A DNA stretch of 64,000 bases, from positions 38,761 to 102,760 of the forward strand of contig NW_013546957.1 of the NCBI RefSeq assembly GCF_000711695.1, written 5' to 3'. Below are positions 12,590 through 23,896 of the stretch, one piece after another. The notes beneath the pieces are model-generated. The model saw only the letters and a list, made by a program, of their open reading frames with translations, was not told the origin of the DNA and ran no database searches. A program made the position numbers and the translations under genes. The DNA comes from Tilletiaria anomala UBC 951. Its lineage: Eukaryota > Basidiomycota > Exobasidiomycetes > Georgefischeriales > Tilletiariaceae. Numbering within the stretch: position 1 is the first letter of the stretch; each line of letters opens with the position of its first letter.

Positions 12590-15500
12590 ATGCTCTCCTC
12601 CGGAAACATCGTCATCCCGCCCCTTCTGGCCGTTCTGCCACTGCCCTACCCGTTCGTCCTGCACCCTTCTCTCCTACTCAGCATTCCCTTGTCGTACGCC
12701 CATGCGCTCAGCCTGCTCAAGGCTGCTCTTCACACGGCTGCATCAGATGGAGGAAAACTCGTAGATGTGAACATTAACAACAGCAACCGTCCGATTATCG
12801 TCGCCTGTCTCCCAAGCCTGCGCGCTCCAGCCGGCTCGTCTGCAAACCCAGTGCCTCCGAGCCAGCAAGACTCCGTCGTCCCACACTCTTCGAACCCCTC
12901 CAATGGAGCTGCAAATGGAGCGTCGATCATCACAACTCACGAGCTAGCAGAGTGGGGTTGCGCAGCTCGCCTTCTCCGCTTGACCCGCCACCCGGCCAGC
13001 CAGACATGCACGCTCCTCGTTACTGGCCTTGCTCGCATCCGCGTGGACCGCTTCCTTTCCTCTCGAGTCACGGTAACGATCGCGGGAAGTAGCAGTGGCC
13101 GCTTGCCAAGCGGCACTGCTGATCCTCGCGCAAATGAAATCGAGGGGGACAAAAGGTCCGGCAATGACACTGTTTCGCAAGATGTCGCTGTCCCCCTCGC
13201 CGCTGTTACCGTCTTTGTCGATGGGGTGGACCGGTTCACATCGGAGCTCTCCCTGACGGGGCGCAAGCTGCCGCTTGGGGAAGAGAAAGATGATGCTGAG
13301 ATGATCCGAGATCTCCGAGGGGCAGCGAGCGACATTCTCGACTCCTTCTCATCGCTCCCCACTTTTGGGAGCAGCGGGCGCAATGGCGAGAGCTCGCTGA
13401 GCAACACAATCGTACCTCTATCGCTTCTCTCGCCCAATGGAAACAGCGCGCTGGGATACCTTACCAGCAGCGGTGCAGGGGCAGGGAGCATGCCTCTGCT
13501 GCCGCCCGTCATGCTCAAGCGTCTGCGCTCGCTTGTCAAGGAGACGCCCAATGCGGCAGCTGCCATCTTGGCCGACGTCCTCGTCGGCACCCTCGGAGGC
13601 GCATGTGAGTGGGCAGCCCGGCTGAATCTGCTAAGCGAATGGGATGCGCGCGATCGGGTCGTTGCCGCGACCAAAGCGCTGCGCGATGGTGCGAACAGGA
13701 TCATGCTCGCCAAGGAGCTTATCTCAGCCCTCGCCGCGCCGCTCAACCAGGGAAGCAAAGAGACGCTCATCCGTCTGCAGCTCGAGAGCCTCCTCACAAG
13801 CTTGGCTGCCATTAACCCAAACGTCAGCGCACGTATAACCACGCCCAGCGGAGGATTCAGCATCAGTGGGGGCAACACCGCAGCTGGTTCCAAGGATACG
13901 GAGGGCAACAGCCCCAGGCGCAATGGCATCATCACCATTCGCTCGGGCTCGGGAGGTAAGGGAAACAATAGCGATGCTGCCAAAATCATCAATTCGATCC
14001 GCAACAGCGGCAACCCATTCCGCCTTGGCAGCAGTGGCAATAGCAACAACCCCTTCGGTGGCGGTGGCGGAGCAGCCAATGGTGGCGGCAGTGCCGACAG
14101 CACAGGCGCGGGAAACGATAGTGGCGAGACGGATGAAATAACAGAGCTGGCAGCCAAGCTCGAGAAGGCGATGCTGTCGCCCGAGGCTCGTAAGGTATGC
14201 GATAAGGAGCTCAAGCGTCTCTCGCGCATTCCGCAGCAGAGCGTCGAGCGCGGCGTCCTCATCACATATCTGGAGCTTATGGCCGAGCTACCGTGGGGCA
14301 AGACGAGCGTCGACCTGAGCGAGCAGGAGCAACTGAAGCTGCTCAAGCGTGGCGCGCACGTCGACGAGAAGCTTGAAGAGTCGCATCGGGCGCAGGACGA
14401 AGGAATCGTCGAGCGTGCGCGTCGGATCCTGGATGAGGATCACTATGGCCTGGAGAAGATCAAGAAACGCCTGGTCGAGTATCTCGCCGTGCTGGAGCTC
14501 AAAACCATCCAAGCAGAGGAGAAGCTGGACGCGGAGATCCACGTGGAAGTGGCACAACCGGCTGGGGCGAAAATGGAGATCGCTGGTCCTGGCAGCAACA
14601 CCAACAGAGGCCCCGCTGGAGCTAGCGCCTTCGACCTTGGCTCGGACCCAAAGGAGACGCTCGGCGGCTCGATCAGCTTCGAAGGAGAAGAAGACGACAC
14701 AAATACCTCAGCTGTCGGATCGGTCTCTGCGTCTGATCCGCGCGCCCTTGATCGCTCCAAGGAGTACGCGCGAGGTGAAGGCGTTCCGCACATCGAAGGT
14801 CTTTCCGAGGAGGAGAAGCAGCGCAATCTCGATCGAGAGGTTGTGCACCGGCAGAAAAAGAAGGTCAGCGTTGCTGACAAGGGCCCGATTCTGCTGCTTG
14901 TTGGGCCACCAGGGACGGGCAAAACGTCAATCGCGGTGGGTTGTACAGTCTTGCGCATCCATATATCTAGCGATAAGATTCACTGACATTTTTTCCTTTT
15001 TACCGATGTTCAGAAATCGCTCGCGACTGCGCTGCGACGACCTTTCACCCGCCTCTCGCTCGGTGGAGTCCGCGACGAAGCCGAGATCCGCGGCCACCGA
15101 CGCACCTATGTTGGCGCCATGCCTGGTTCCATCGCTTCTGCGCTGCGCAAAGTCGGCGTCAGCGATCCTGTCATTTTGCTGGACGAAGTGGACAAGCTGG
15201 GCAGCGGCAATGGCTTACACGGCGACCCAATGGCTGCCATGCTTGAGGTTCTCGATCCTGAGCAGAACTTCAGTTTCAATGATCATTATGTAAACTGTCC
15301 GATTGATCTTAGCAAGGGTGAGGGCACTTTTGAAGACTGAGCGTGATGGGCAACTCGCTGACTACAAAGGTGATCGTTTTCTCTCCAGTGCTCTTCATTG
15401 CTACTGCGAACTCCCTGGACACGATCTCTCCTCCCCTGCTCGACCGTACCGAGGTGATCCAAGTTTCAGGGTACACGCACGATGAAAAGGTCGCCATTGC

Positions 15501-16525
15501 TCGCCAATATCTCCTGCCCAAGCAGATCAAAGCACAAGGGCTCAAGCCTGAGGACTTGAATGTCTCCGACGACGTCCTTCTTAAGGTTGCCATGAGCTAC
15601 ACACGCGAAGCAGGTGTACGCACACTCGAGCGGCAGATCAGTGCCATTGCGCGCGCCAAGGCGGTCGAGTACGCAGAAGTCAAGAAGGGCGCGAATGACA
15701 AAGGCGGCAAGCCAAAGGTGTACGATCCGGTTGTGCGGCTCGATCAGCTCGAGGCGTTGTTGGGCGTAGAGACGTACGAGCCCGAGGTGGCTGAGCTGCA
15801 GTCTCGTCCAGGCGTCGCCACTGGCCTTGCCTACCAGGGTTCTGGCAGCGGTGGCATCCTGCACATCGAGAGCGTCTTGCTGCCTCCGGGAAATGGCAAC
15901 CTTAAGCTCACCGGCTCACTTGGCGACGTCATTCGGGAATCAGCCGAGCTCGCGCTTTCTTGGATCAAGGCGCACGCTTTCCAATTGGGCATCACGACTT
16001 CGCGCGATTCGGAATTCCCGAAGAATGACATTCACCTGCACCTTCCATCCGGTGCCATTCCCAAGGACGGCCCGAGCGCTGGTGTTGCAATGACATGCGC
16101 TCTGGTTAGCTTGTTCTCTCGCACGCCGATCAGCCCCAAGCTCGCCATGACTGGAGAGATTACATTGCGCGGCCAAGTTACACCCGTTGGAGGCATCAAG
16201 GAGAAGTGCCTGGGAGCGTGAGTGTGCCTTCCGTCCCTTTTGCTTGAGATAGTTTTGACAATTCATGACTGAAATCCTATTTTCGTTTTACAGACATCGC
16301 GCGGGCATCACGAAGGTTCTTCTACCAGCTCGCAACCGGAAGGACATCGAAGCCGATTTGCCTGCAAACGTCAAAGCAGAGCTGGAGGTCGTGTACATCA
16401 AGACTATCTGGCAGGCACTTGAAGCGGCCTTCGGCATGGCGCTTTTTGAGCATGCCACTGGCAGTCACGAAGGCGTCGAGGAGGGACGGAAGATGATGTT
16501 CGAGCTGGAGGATAGCAGACTGTGA
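12590..16525 (+). CDS. LONP2: peroxisomal Lon protease (Lon2 type)
   Basis: Four exons: 12590-14935, 15014-15317, 15389-16217 and 16294-16525; about 1236 residues, against roughly 900 for typical peroxisomal Lon. Known role: ATP-dependent protease and chaperone clearing oxidised or unfolded matrix proteins. Order: LON substrate-binding N domain (about 5-400), then the AAA+ module with Walker [10 protein letters not shown] (about 770), Walker [12 protein letters not shown] and [10 protein letters not shown]. The S16 protease domain follows, with the nucleophile in PKDGPSAG (about residue 1110) and the partner Lys in GGIKEK about 44 residues later. The protein ends in SRL, a canonical PTS1, and I see no mitochondrial presequence, so peroxisomal Lon rather than Pim1. 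Extra length comes from Gly/Ser/Asn-rich inserts (about 410-520 and 650-730). PEX13 at 49 kb acts in import of such cargo. Confidence 0.93.
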
Positions 16526-17050
16526 AACGCGCGTCATATAATTGTAGTACCAGATCCACTTGTTGTCACTGCTATCTTTCATACTTGCAAATGATTTGTA
16601 AATAGGCACTCACATAAGACAATCGACTTTCCATGCAAACCATGCACAGACGACAGAAGCTGCCAGGTCTCCAAGGTCGAGGCTCGTCATCGTGCTCATC
16701 GCTCAGCAGCCAGCTCTGTCAAACGCAGAAGAATCGGCGTGTTGCGTATGCGCACACACGCGTCCTGCGTCACGAAACGCGTCGCGTGTTAATTGTGTTG
16801 ACTTCTTCAGCTGGTAGCTTCACACCTCATGCCACCCCATCTCGCATCGCGTTTCAGTCCGACTTGTTCCGTTGCTCGCCGCTTGATTTCGCTTGAGGCA
16901 CGTCACACGAGTTGCCACTAGCTCGATCTCGATCATATTTCTTTTGTTGAGCCGGCTATCCACTGAACCGCAGGCCAGGCAATTTTCAGTCAAAGCAATC
17001 GGTTGCTTCACTGCCTGACCTTTACCAACTGCCTCGGATAGTCAGTGACC
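16526..17050. promoter_or_regulatory. SLX1 upstream region with two ACGCGT boxes
   Basis: About 525 bases between the Lon stop and the SLX1 ATG. ACGCGT occurs at 16758-16763 and again at 16777-16782, 14 bases apart. In fungi this hexamer (MluI cell-cycle box) is bound by MBF and drives G1/S expression of replication and repair genes. Its position about 270-290 bases upstream of a repair nuclease fits, but the function is inferred. Confidence 0.4.
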
Positions 17051-18935
17051 ATGCCATCTTCGATCTCTTCGCACACTGTGCCAAATTTTTACGCTTGTTA
17101 CTTTCTTCGATCGTACGCTGGCAGCGGACGTGTCTTCAACAAGACATACATAGGATCAACGCCCGATCCTCCACGGCGAAAGCGACAGCACAATGGCGAG
17201 CTCACGTCTGGTGCGAGGCGTACTTCTCGAGGGCGTCCATGGGAGATGGAGTTCATCGTCAGCGGCTTCCCGAGCAAAATTGCAGCGCTCCAATTCGAGT
17301 GGTCCTGGCAGAAGCCACATGTCACTCGACATTTGCGTGTGCTACCTTCTGAAGCCGCTCGACCCGGCGTGACTCAAGCTGCGGGGGAACCACTGCTGCC
17401 TCAAACCATCTCACGGCGATCAAGAAAGGGCAGGTCTATCAATTGCGCAGTGACAAACCCGAGGAGCAAGTTCATCGCCTTGCGAGCTCTCCTTGCCAGC
17501 GAGCCATTCGCGCTTTGGGGCCTTAAAGTTGCCTTCTTCGCAGAATGGGCTTACGCAGCATGGCTGGCCGTGGAACACTCAATCGCGGATTCAGCCGGGG
17601 CCGATAAAACTTCAACGAAGGCACGCACAAGCAGAGGCGGCGTTTTTTTGCCGCCTCAAACGATATCCCCGGCCGTGGTGTGCTGCTGGAAAGGCGTCGA
17701 CGGGGCAAGGAAGTCCATCATGGGTCAGGCCGTTGCTGACGGAGAAGAACAGGTCAAGGCCGCAGTATCGAAGCGAAAGAGCAAAATCAAGGAGAGTGCT
17801 GCGGGCAAAGAAGGTGCTGGTCTAGCTTGGAAAGAAGCCGCTGCAGTGCCCAGGAATTCTCTCAATGAAAATTGCAAGCTCGAATACAAAGATTTGCAAC
17901 ACGCACCCGTGGCAATGCCGCCCTCCAGCGAGTGCGGGGGCCCAGGCGAAGCATGGCTACGATTCAATGATGGTGGGCCTCCTTGTCTTGGCTCTCTGAG
18001 CCACATGCTGACAAATCTAGTCATCCTTTACAGATGCAATCTCAAATTATCAATGGGCACGGTTCGAGCGGATATTGAAGCGAGAGATGATCTCCGTGGA
18101 GAGCTTGTCAGCCGGTACCCACTCGGTCAACTGTGACAAATGCAAGAAGCAAATCGATTTGAAAGACCACTCCAGCTATTCCCTTTGCGCATCATCGTAC
18201 CTTCCGCTACACGCTCGACCTTACAACAACCCTTCTGAGACTCACAGCAAAGACAAGCACTGCGAGCACGTCTTCCATCTCGAGTGTCTAGCAAAAGGCT
18301 TTGCTCGGGATCCTGCAGCAACATCAGACAGCCTTTCTCTGAGTAAAGTCATCGAACCAACGCTTTTACCTGTCTCAGGAAAGTGCCCGGGATGTGGGCC
18401 GTCCGCAACGATCGGATCCTGGTCAGATGTCGTGCGAGGGGTCTTTAGGCGTCAAGATCGGTTCGAGGCAGAATTAATCGGCCTTGCAAAGAAGCGAGCA
18501 GTCGAAGAGAAGAAACAATTGAAAGAGGCGGAGAAGGAAGCGGCAACGCAGGCTAAAGAGGCGATACGTGAGGAGGCGAAGCGCGCAAAAGAGCTGGAGA
18601 AGAGTGACAAGAGCGTGGGCAAGCGGGGGAAGAAGGCTACGCACGAGCAAACGATGGTCCTCAGTGACGACAGCGCAGACGAGACGGGGAAAGAGAAAGC
18701 CGCTGTCATCAACGCCACGGACGACGCGGCCAATACTCAGACTCGGCCCGCTTGTGGGAGAGTTGCTAAAAAGACGCTTGCCGCCATGCTGGATCCTGGC
18801 TCATATAAGTCTGCGTCTAAGCCAGTGCCACAGCTACGATTACCACCTGGACGTGCCGCATCCAAGGGCAATGATCCTGCAGTTTCTGTAGTCATAGATC
18901 TAGTCACTCCCGACACATCTGTCGGGACCGTATAG
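17051..18935 (+). CDS. SLX1: Slx1 structure-specific endonuclease subunit
   Basis: Two exons, 17051-17972 and 18034-18935, joined in phase 1 across a 61-nt intron; about 607 residues. Known role: catalytic subunit of Slx1-Slx4, which cuts branched DNA at replication forks and Holliday junctions. The N-terminal GIY-YIG nuclease domain (about 10-100) shows [27 protein letters not shown] and the conserved Glu in LQFEWSWQ. The C-terminal RING/PHD-like zinc domain begins near residue 340 (NCDKCKKQ) and continues through [12 protein letters not shown] and GKCPGCG. Between them is a poorly conserved linker with [12 protein letters not shown]-type hydrophobic helices. After the zinc domain comes a charged coiled coil rich in Lys/Glu/Ala (about 435-510). 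The protein is longer than many fungal Slx1. Its stop lies 31 bases from the convergent GYF-protein stop. Confidence 0.93.
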
Positions 18936-18966
18936 TTAGTTTGCAGATTGTATCAAATTTCATGAT

Positions 18967-20679
18967 TTATGAATGCCCGAGGGTCTCTGCCCAGTTCTTC
19001 CAACCTTCGCCACCTGTCTCCTGAAGTAAGATCCGCTCATTAGCCGAACCGAAATAGCCTTGCTGCGACCATACTTTCAGGTCCGATAGCGGGAATGGTC
19101 CGAACATTTCAATCTCGGGATTGACATGCTGTCCCGAAGCTTCCGCTGTTTCTGCAAGATAGGACGGGGCCCATCGGTATCGGAATTTCCGTGCATCGTC
19201 GCCTGTAGAAGCTTGGCCGGGGATACCTATTAAGGACGCACTCGAATCACCGACACTGGGGCCTGCCCCATCCACCGCTTCCCCAGATACCTGCTCCTGT
19301 CTCTGAGAAGCCGGATCCCAGTCGCTTGGAACCTTGCCGCTTCGTTTTACAGCTCGCAGGAGGCCCTCGTAGGTATCGTCGTATATGTTGATGAGCCCGT
19401 GCTCGGACATGAGGGATGATGAATAAGCCGTGACATCTTCAAAAGCTTGTAGAACTGCAATTGAAGGCCTTTGCTCATCCGTGTCCATCGCAGCAGAGGA
19501 CTCTTCCGCCTTCTCCTTCTCCTTGCCTTTGCCATTGCTTTTGTTCTTGCGCCAGCTTTGTTTATTCTTGTTCGTGAGCTTGTGCTTCTTTGCTTCCTTG
19601 CCTAATCGCTGCAAAGTTTCGAGCACCGACTCGCCACGCTGCATGTGTTCCACAAGCCGTTGTTGCAGCTCCGGTAAGCTCAGTGCCATCTCCTGCTCTT
19701 TCAGAGCCTTGCTTCTCTCCTCTGCGTCTCGTTTGCGTTGGGCATCCTTGGCCGCTTTGATCGCCTTGCGGGTATAATTTCCTTGCAGCCAGCTGTCATG
19801 CTCCGCATGTGGATCTTTCGCATTCGCGATGTAGTTTCCCTCATCATCGAAACGACCAGCTTCCATCTCGGCTTTCATGTTAAAGCTCTCAATCTTGTAG
19901 CCCATGCCCTTCTTGAGCTTCATCTTCGACTGCTTCTTGAGCCTCACGATCGGCTCATCCGCTCCGGCTACTGGTGTTTCTATTTTTGTTTGACTCCCTG
20001 ACCCTTCGACACCTTTCTTGTCCTCTTCGCCGTCACCGTCGCCGCTATCGTCTTCACTGTCGCTATTTTCCTCGCCTTCGCTGCTCTCCAGCTCAAAGTC
20101 GGGGTCAAGGTCTTGTATGTCGTCATCACTCTCGGCTGCCTCAGCTTCAAGATCAGCCTTCTCCTTATCTGGCGCCCGTGTCCTTTTCCCAAATTCTTGG
20201 CCTTCGATATCACCCAGCTTCAAGTAATTGTTGCCTTTTTTTCTGCCACTTGCATCCTCTTTGGATTTGTCTTCGTCCGCAGCAAACATGTCATCGTCCC
20301 CGTCATCCACTGCAGCATTGCCTGACCCACCGCCATCGTCTTCATCCTCGGATTCCGAGTCCGACATTTTTGTTATGATCCTGCCTTTTCGGCCTTGCTG
20401 TTCGCGCTTCCGATCCTGCTCCTCTAGCTCGATGTCGCCGGTGTAATCTTCGACGTCCTGTGAAACTCGCGCTTGGGGCAGGCCGCGATCATAGTGCGCT
20501 GCGGTGCGCGGTGCATCTAATTCCAGTCCCGAAACCCCTTTGGAAGTGGCGGTCTTTGTTGCAAAGCGTAGGCGCTTGGAAACATCAGACGAGGGACCGA
20601 CGTTGCTGAAGGTGTTAGACGTGGAGGGAGCATGTGCGCTTGAGGATGGGGGTCCATCGGCGCGGCGCTTCGGTGCCAT
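18967..20679 (-). CDS. LIN1: Lin1/CD2BP2-like U5 snRNP protein with GYF domain
   Basis: Single exon of 570 codons. Known role of the family: U5 snRNP-associated factor (human CD2BP2, yeast Lin1/Snu40) that binds proline-rich ligands through a GYF domain and leaves before tri-snRNP assembly. The GYF domain is C-terminal (about 490-560), with YRWAPSY, GPFPLSDLKVWSQQGYFG and the closing WKNWAETLG. The central conserved block (about 250-320) has GYKIESFNMKAEMEAGRFD and DSWLQGNYTRKAIKAA, diagnostic of the family. The first 240 residues are highly acidic with many DDD/EED runs; a Lys-rich nuclear-targeting-like stretch lies near 370-400. Start ATG at 20679 is followed by a basic MAPKRRADG. It converges with SLX1. 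Confidence 0.9.
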   Translation of the reverse strand: MAPKRRADGPPSSSAHAPSTSNTFSNVGPSSDVSKRLRFATKTATSKGVSGLELDAPRTAAHYDRGLPQARVSQDVEDYTGDIELEEQDRKREQQGRKGRIITKMSDSESEDEDDGGGSGNAAVDDGDDDMFAADEDKSKEDASGRKKGNNYLKLGDIEGQEFGKRTRAPDKEKADLEAEAAESDDDIQDLDPDFELESSEGEENSDSEDDSGDGDGEEDKKGVEGSGSQTKIETPVAGADEPIVRLKKQSKMKLKKGMGYKIESFNMKAEMEAGRFDDEGNYIANAKDPHAEHDSWLQGNYTRKAIKAAKDAQRKRDAEERSKALKEQEMALSLPELQQRLVEHMQRGESVLETLQRLGKEAKKHKLTNKNKQSWRKNKSNGKGKEKEKAEESSAAMDTDEQRPSIAVLQAFEDVTAYSSSLMSEHGLINIYDDTYEGLLRAVKRSGKVPSDWDPASQRQEQVSGEAVDGAGPSVGDSSASLIGIPGQASTGDDARKFRYRWAPSYLAETAEASGQHVNPEIEMFGPFPLSDLKVWSQQGYFGSANERILLQETGGEGWKNWAETLGHS

Positions 20680-21776
20680 CTTCTGGAACTGCAGTGGGAG
20701 TTATCGCAAAGAGTAGTTGCATATGCGTAGGAGCAGCTGTGGGAACGCAGGCTTGAGTCTTTTGGTCGAGGGAAAGCTCAAGACTGCAGCACAGCGATTA
20801 GAAGACCTTGCTCTGATTCGAAGTTTGGAACCTACAAGCTATCAAGCTGTCAATGTATGTCGTTGTTAACGCGCGCGTTAAGCAGCAAAGCTCAAGCGAA
20901 GAGAAGACTGATCGTAGAATATTTCTGAACATGGTTTGATATGAAGGGAGAGAGCGAGTGCTGCGCCTTACGCCTTCATGCTTGTGCCTCTCATTAACTG
21001 GTGGTTCACGTACGCGCAGCCCATTTCAATTTTAATCTCACTCTGTCTCTCTTCAAGGATCAAGCTCGCAACCTTGTGCATACATGAGTTGAAATAGTCA
21101 CGGCAGGGTCGATTTCGATCAGTTGCACACATTTCGTCGCCGATCATGGGCTTGGAACGCTACTTGGCCTCGCTCTGCTCTACGAAAATTCGCGTCCATG
21201 AAAAGTGCGGCTGCTCCTCTGCGCCATTCCCAACAGCCACTTCGAGAAGACGTCATGTCGAAGCCTTATCGATGTGGCTGCTGAGAATGATGTTCGAGAA
21301 GACGATCTGGTGCGTGTGGAAGACAGGGTAGGTTGCGATGTCGAACAGAATTAATAAGGGTTCCTGGCGAGCACAAGGGACAGTCATTCGTGGTCCGTGG
21401 AAAATCATGACCCACAGCTTCCCTTTTGTAGACAGCTTCGCGCAAGGGGAATTGAATATAGGGTAGGTTTCCAAAGGGCCATCACTCATGGCGAAGAAAT
21501 CGTACACAGATACCAGCCACGCGTTTCTTCGTTTTCTTTCTCGGTCCAAGCTTCAGCAGAATCACAATAAATTGCTCATCTACAGGCAGCGTGCGTCATC
21601 ATTAGAGGGTCGTCGGATGGCGTGCAATAATAAAGTACTGCGTGTATGGGGCGATGAGGTTTGGGCAACTTTCGCTTGCTTTAGGGGAAAAATTCACAAT
21701 GTCTGATCTCTGGCAGAGTGGGACAATGTTGCAGCGTCCCTCTCCTAGCTCTGTGGAATATTGTTGCTGTGCTTTA
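20680..21776. other. intergenic between GYF gene and elongase
   Basis: About 1.1 kb. The right-hand part is 3' flank of the elongase; the left part is the promoter of the GYF gene. The only clear structure is a perfect 16-base palindrome (next entry). Small frames around 21146-21706 show no family features. Confidence 0.5.
20866..20881. promoter_or_regulatory. perfect 16-bp palindrome upstream of the GYF gene
   Basis: TTAACGCGCGCGTTAA reads the same on both strands. It lies about 190 bases upstream of the GYF-protein ATG (minus strand). A symmetric CG-rich core flanked by TTAA is compatible with a dimeric transcription-factor site; which factor is unknown. Confidence 0.35.
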
Positions 21777-23104
21777 TTACGCATTTCCACTGCTCTTGCT
21801 GCTCCTCTTCTTCTCATCGGAATTGGCCACAGAAGCTGGCTGGCTGGCACCTCCGGTGCCGGAGATCATGTCCTTCTCCGCGGCAAGGCTGGTCGCTTGC
21901 TTTGCAGTCTTGGCGAATGCAGTGTGCGCCTCGCCGGCTGCTTTCTTGGACTTGTATGTCTTTTGGTAGAAAGCGATGAAGAGGACGAGGTACGATGAGA
22001 GGATTGTGCAGCCAGACCAGACCTGTATATCATCCAGCATTCACATGCATGAGAAACGCGACTGTCAGCAATGGGACCCCTTCGCATGCGACCAACACGC
22101 CAGGTGCATCTCTGACGATTATCAGGAAAGAAGACTCACAGCATGCTCCTTTCCAGCAGCACACTTTCCGTGATTGGGCAGAGTCTTGCCCAAACCATAG
22201 GCATTGACAAAGTAATTGTAGCTTGCATAGTAGATAACGCCCAGGTCGAGGACGAATTGCAGGATCTGCGTGCTTGTCACTGCCTTCTTCCACGGGCAGG
22301 GAATTCGCAGGGCAGTGAGCATGTAATAAGCGTACATAATGACATGTACGAAAAGATTGAGAGTCTGATCGCATTCATTGGTTGTCGCCCAACCATGTCA
22401 GCTTGGTGTGCCGCTAGCGCAGAGCTGAAACTTTCGAGTGAAGACTCACAATAACGACCCAGGAGACGCTTGTCTTGCCCAACAGCTGGCTGAAGCAGAG
22501 GAGAGCAGTGGCGGAGTGGTGGTAGACATGTAGGAAAGCGAGCGGCTTCTTTTTGAGGACCAGGAAGACTGTGTCGCCCAGTTCCCAGAATTTGAAAATG
22601 TAATTCTTCAAAGCATGCATGAATTCAAGCAGCGTCATAATTATGCACATTGCCCAGTCAGCTGCGATTCCATCTGGAACTCACGAAAATGTAGAGTGTC
22701 TCCATCCTCTTTGTCCATGCTTGCTCAGCGCAAATGGCATAGTAAAACCCATTCCTTTTCCAGAGCGGCAAAATCTCCTCTAGCATGCATGCGAGCAGCA
22801 GGCCACTGCACACGCTGAGCAAGAAGTTGTGCAGGACAAAGGGCTGTTTGAGTTTAAAAGCCTGGACCTTGAACTTTTGCATAAGCGCCTGACCGGTGAA
22901 GATTATCGCGAGGTAGCCGGCGCCTGCAAGCAGGACCGATGTGCCGGTGCTGAAGGGCGTGCGGCCAGGCTGCCAGGAGAGTAAGGGAGAGGTGCCATCT
23001 AGCAGTGATGCACGTAGCGACGGCGGAACGAAGTATGGAATGGTCTGGGACAGCGCATCGTAAATGGGTGTCGCGTGCGTCGGCGTCGCTCGAAGCTGGA
23101 ACAT
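21777..23104 (-). CDS. ELO-family very-long-chain fatty acid elongase
   Basis: Four exons, 23104-22685, 22605-22450, 22364-22140 and 22022-21777, about 348 residues, matching the 345-350 of yeast Fen1/Sur4. Known role: ER membrane 3-ketoacyl-CoA synthase that lengthens acyl-CoAs for sphingolipids. The signature histidine box HVYHH follows [12 protein letters not shown]. The splices restore [19 protein letters not shown] and [18 protein letters not shown], which align with Fen1. Further marks are [13 protein letters not shown] and [13 protein letters not shown]. Six or seven membrane segments are expected. The tail is Lys/Ser-rich and presumably cytosolic. The first in-frame ATG (23104, [10 protein letters not shown]) was chosen because the frame upstream reaches a stop without another ATG; a short upstream exon cannot be excluded. 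Confidence 0.92.
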
Positions 23105-23890
23105 CTCGGCATAGGCAACCAGGAAGGTGCGTGTCGACTTGTAGTGCTGGCGGGCTGTTGCAGGAGTCTTTTGCGGCAAAGTGTGGACGTACTTGATTCA
23201 GTGAAACGGCTAAGCAGAAGAGAGGGATACAGTAATTCATGATAATAGTGTTCCAAGGTTTATTTATATACAGTGCACAGTGGGCGTTCCTTCGGGGGTC
23301 CGTGTCCGCCAGGTGTCGGTGTCCGCATGTTTCCCACTTTACGTCCGCGCCACGCTGGCGAACAACCACACGATGCGGACGATGTCGAGGCGTGTTCGTT
23401 TACCTGTGGGCAGTCCAAAAATAGTTACACCGATGGTGCGCGATCCGGAGACAAGACTTTTGCTGGCGCACCACCCCTCAGGTGTGTGAGCAATCCAGCT
23501 GGCAGACAACCAGCCATAATCGGCGCGACGTCGGTTGTAGGGTTATCGACACTTTGGGCGCGGACAACTGGAACAGCAAATGACGACTACACCGACCTTG
23601 TCTGTTCACCGAACACACAATGACAGCAACCGAACCACGCTGTTCCTGTTGCATTTTTCTCGATGCAGCCACACAATATATCACTGAGCTGGAGAGAATT
23701 GTGCGATGTGGCTGAAGAGATACGAATTTGAGCATGGACTGGCCCTACCATATGTGTCCGTTGGAGGCAGATTGTGTGCTGAAATCCTCATTTTGGCACA
23801 CAAATGCGCCAAATTCTTACTACAGTCTGCGACAGTCAACATTGTTTCGAGAAATAACCGCGGCAGTCCAAATCCTTGGCAGCGAGATGC
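23105..23890. other. elongase promoter side, no gene seen
   Basis: About 790 bases upstream of the elongase start. Frames on both strands are short and overlap. I see no family signature or defined regulatory motif. Confidence 0.45.
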
Positions 23891-23896
23891 GTTCGC

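Noticed and set aside
12937-14346. 469-codon open frame on the minus strand
   Set aside because: It is exactly antisense to the conserved Lon coding sequence; G+C-rich third positions leave the opposite strand open. The predicted product is Ser/Leu/Arg-rich with no family features.
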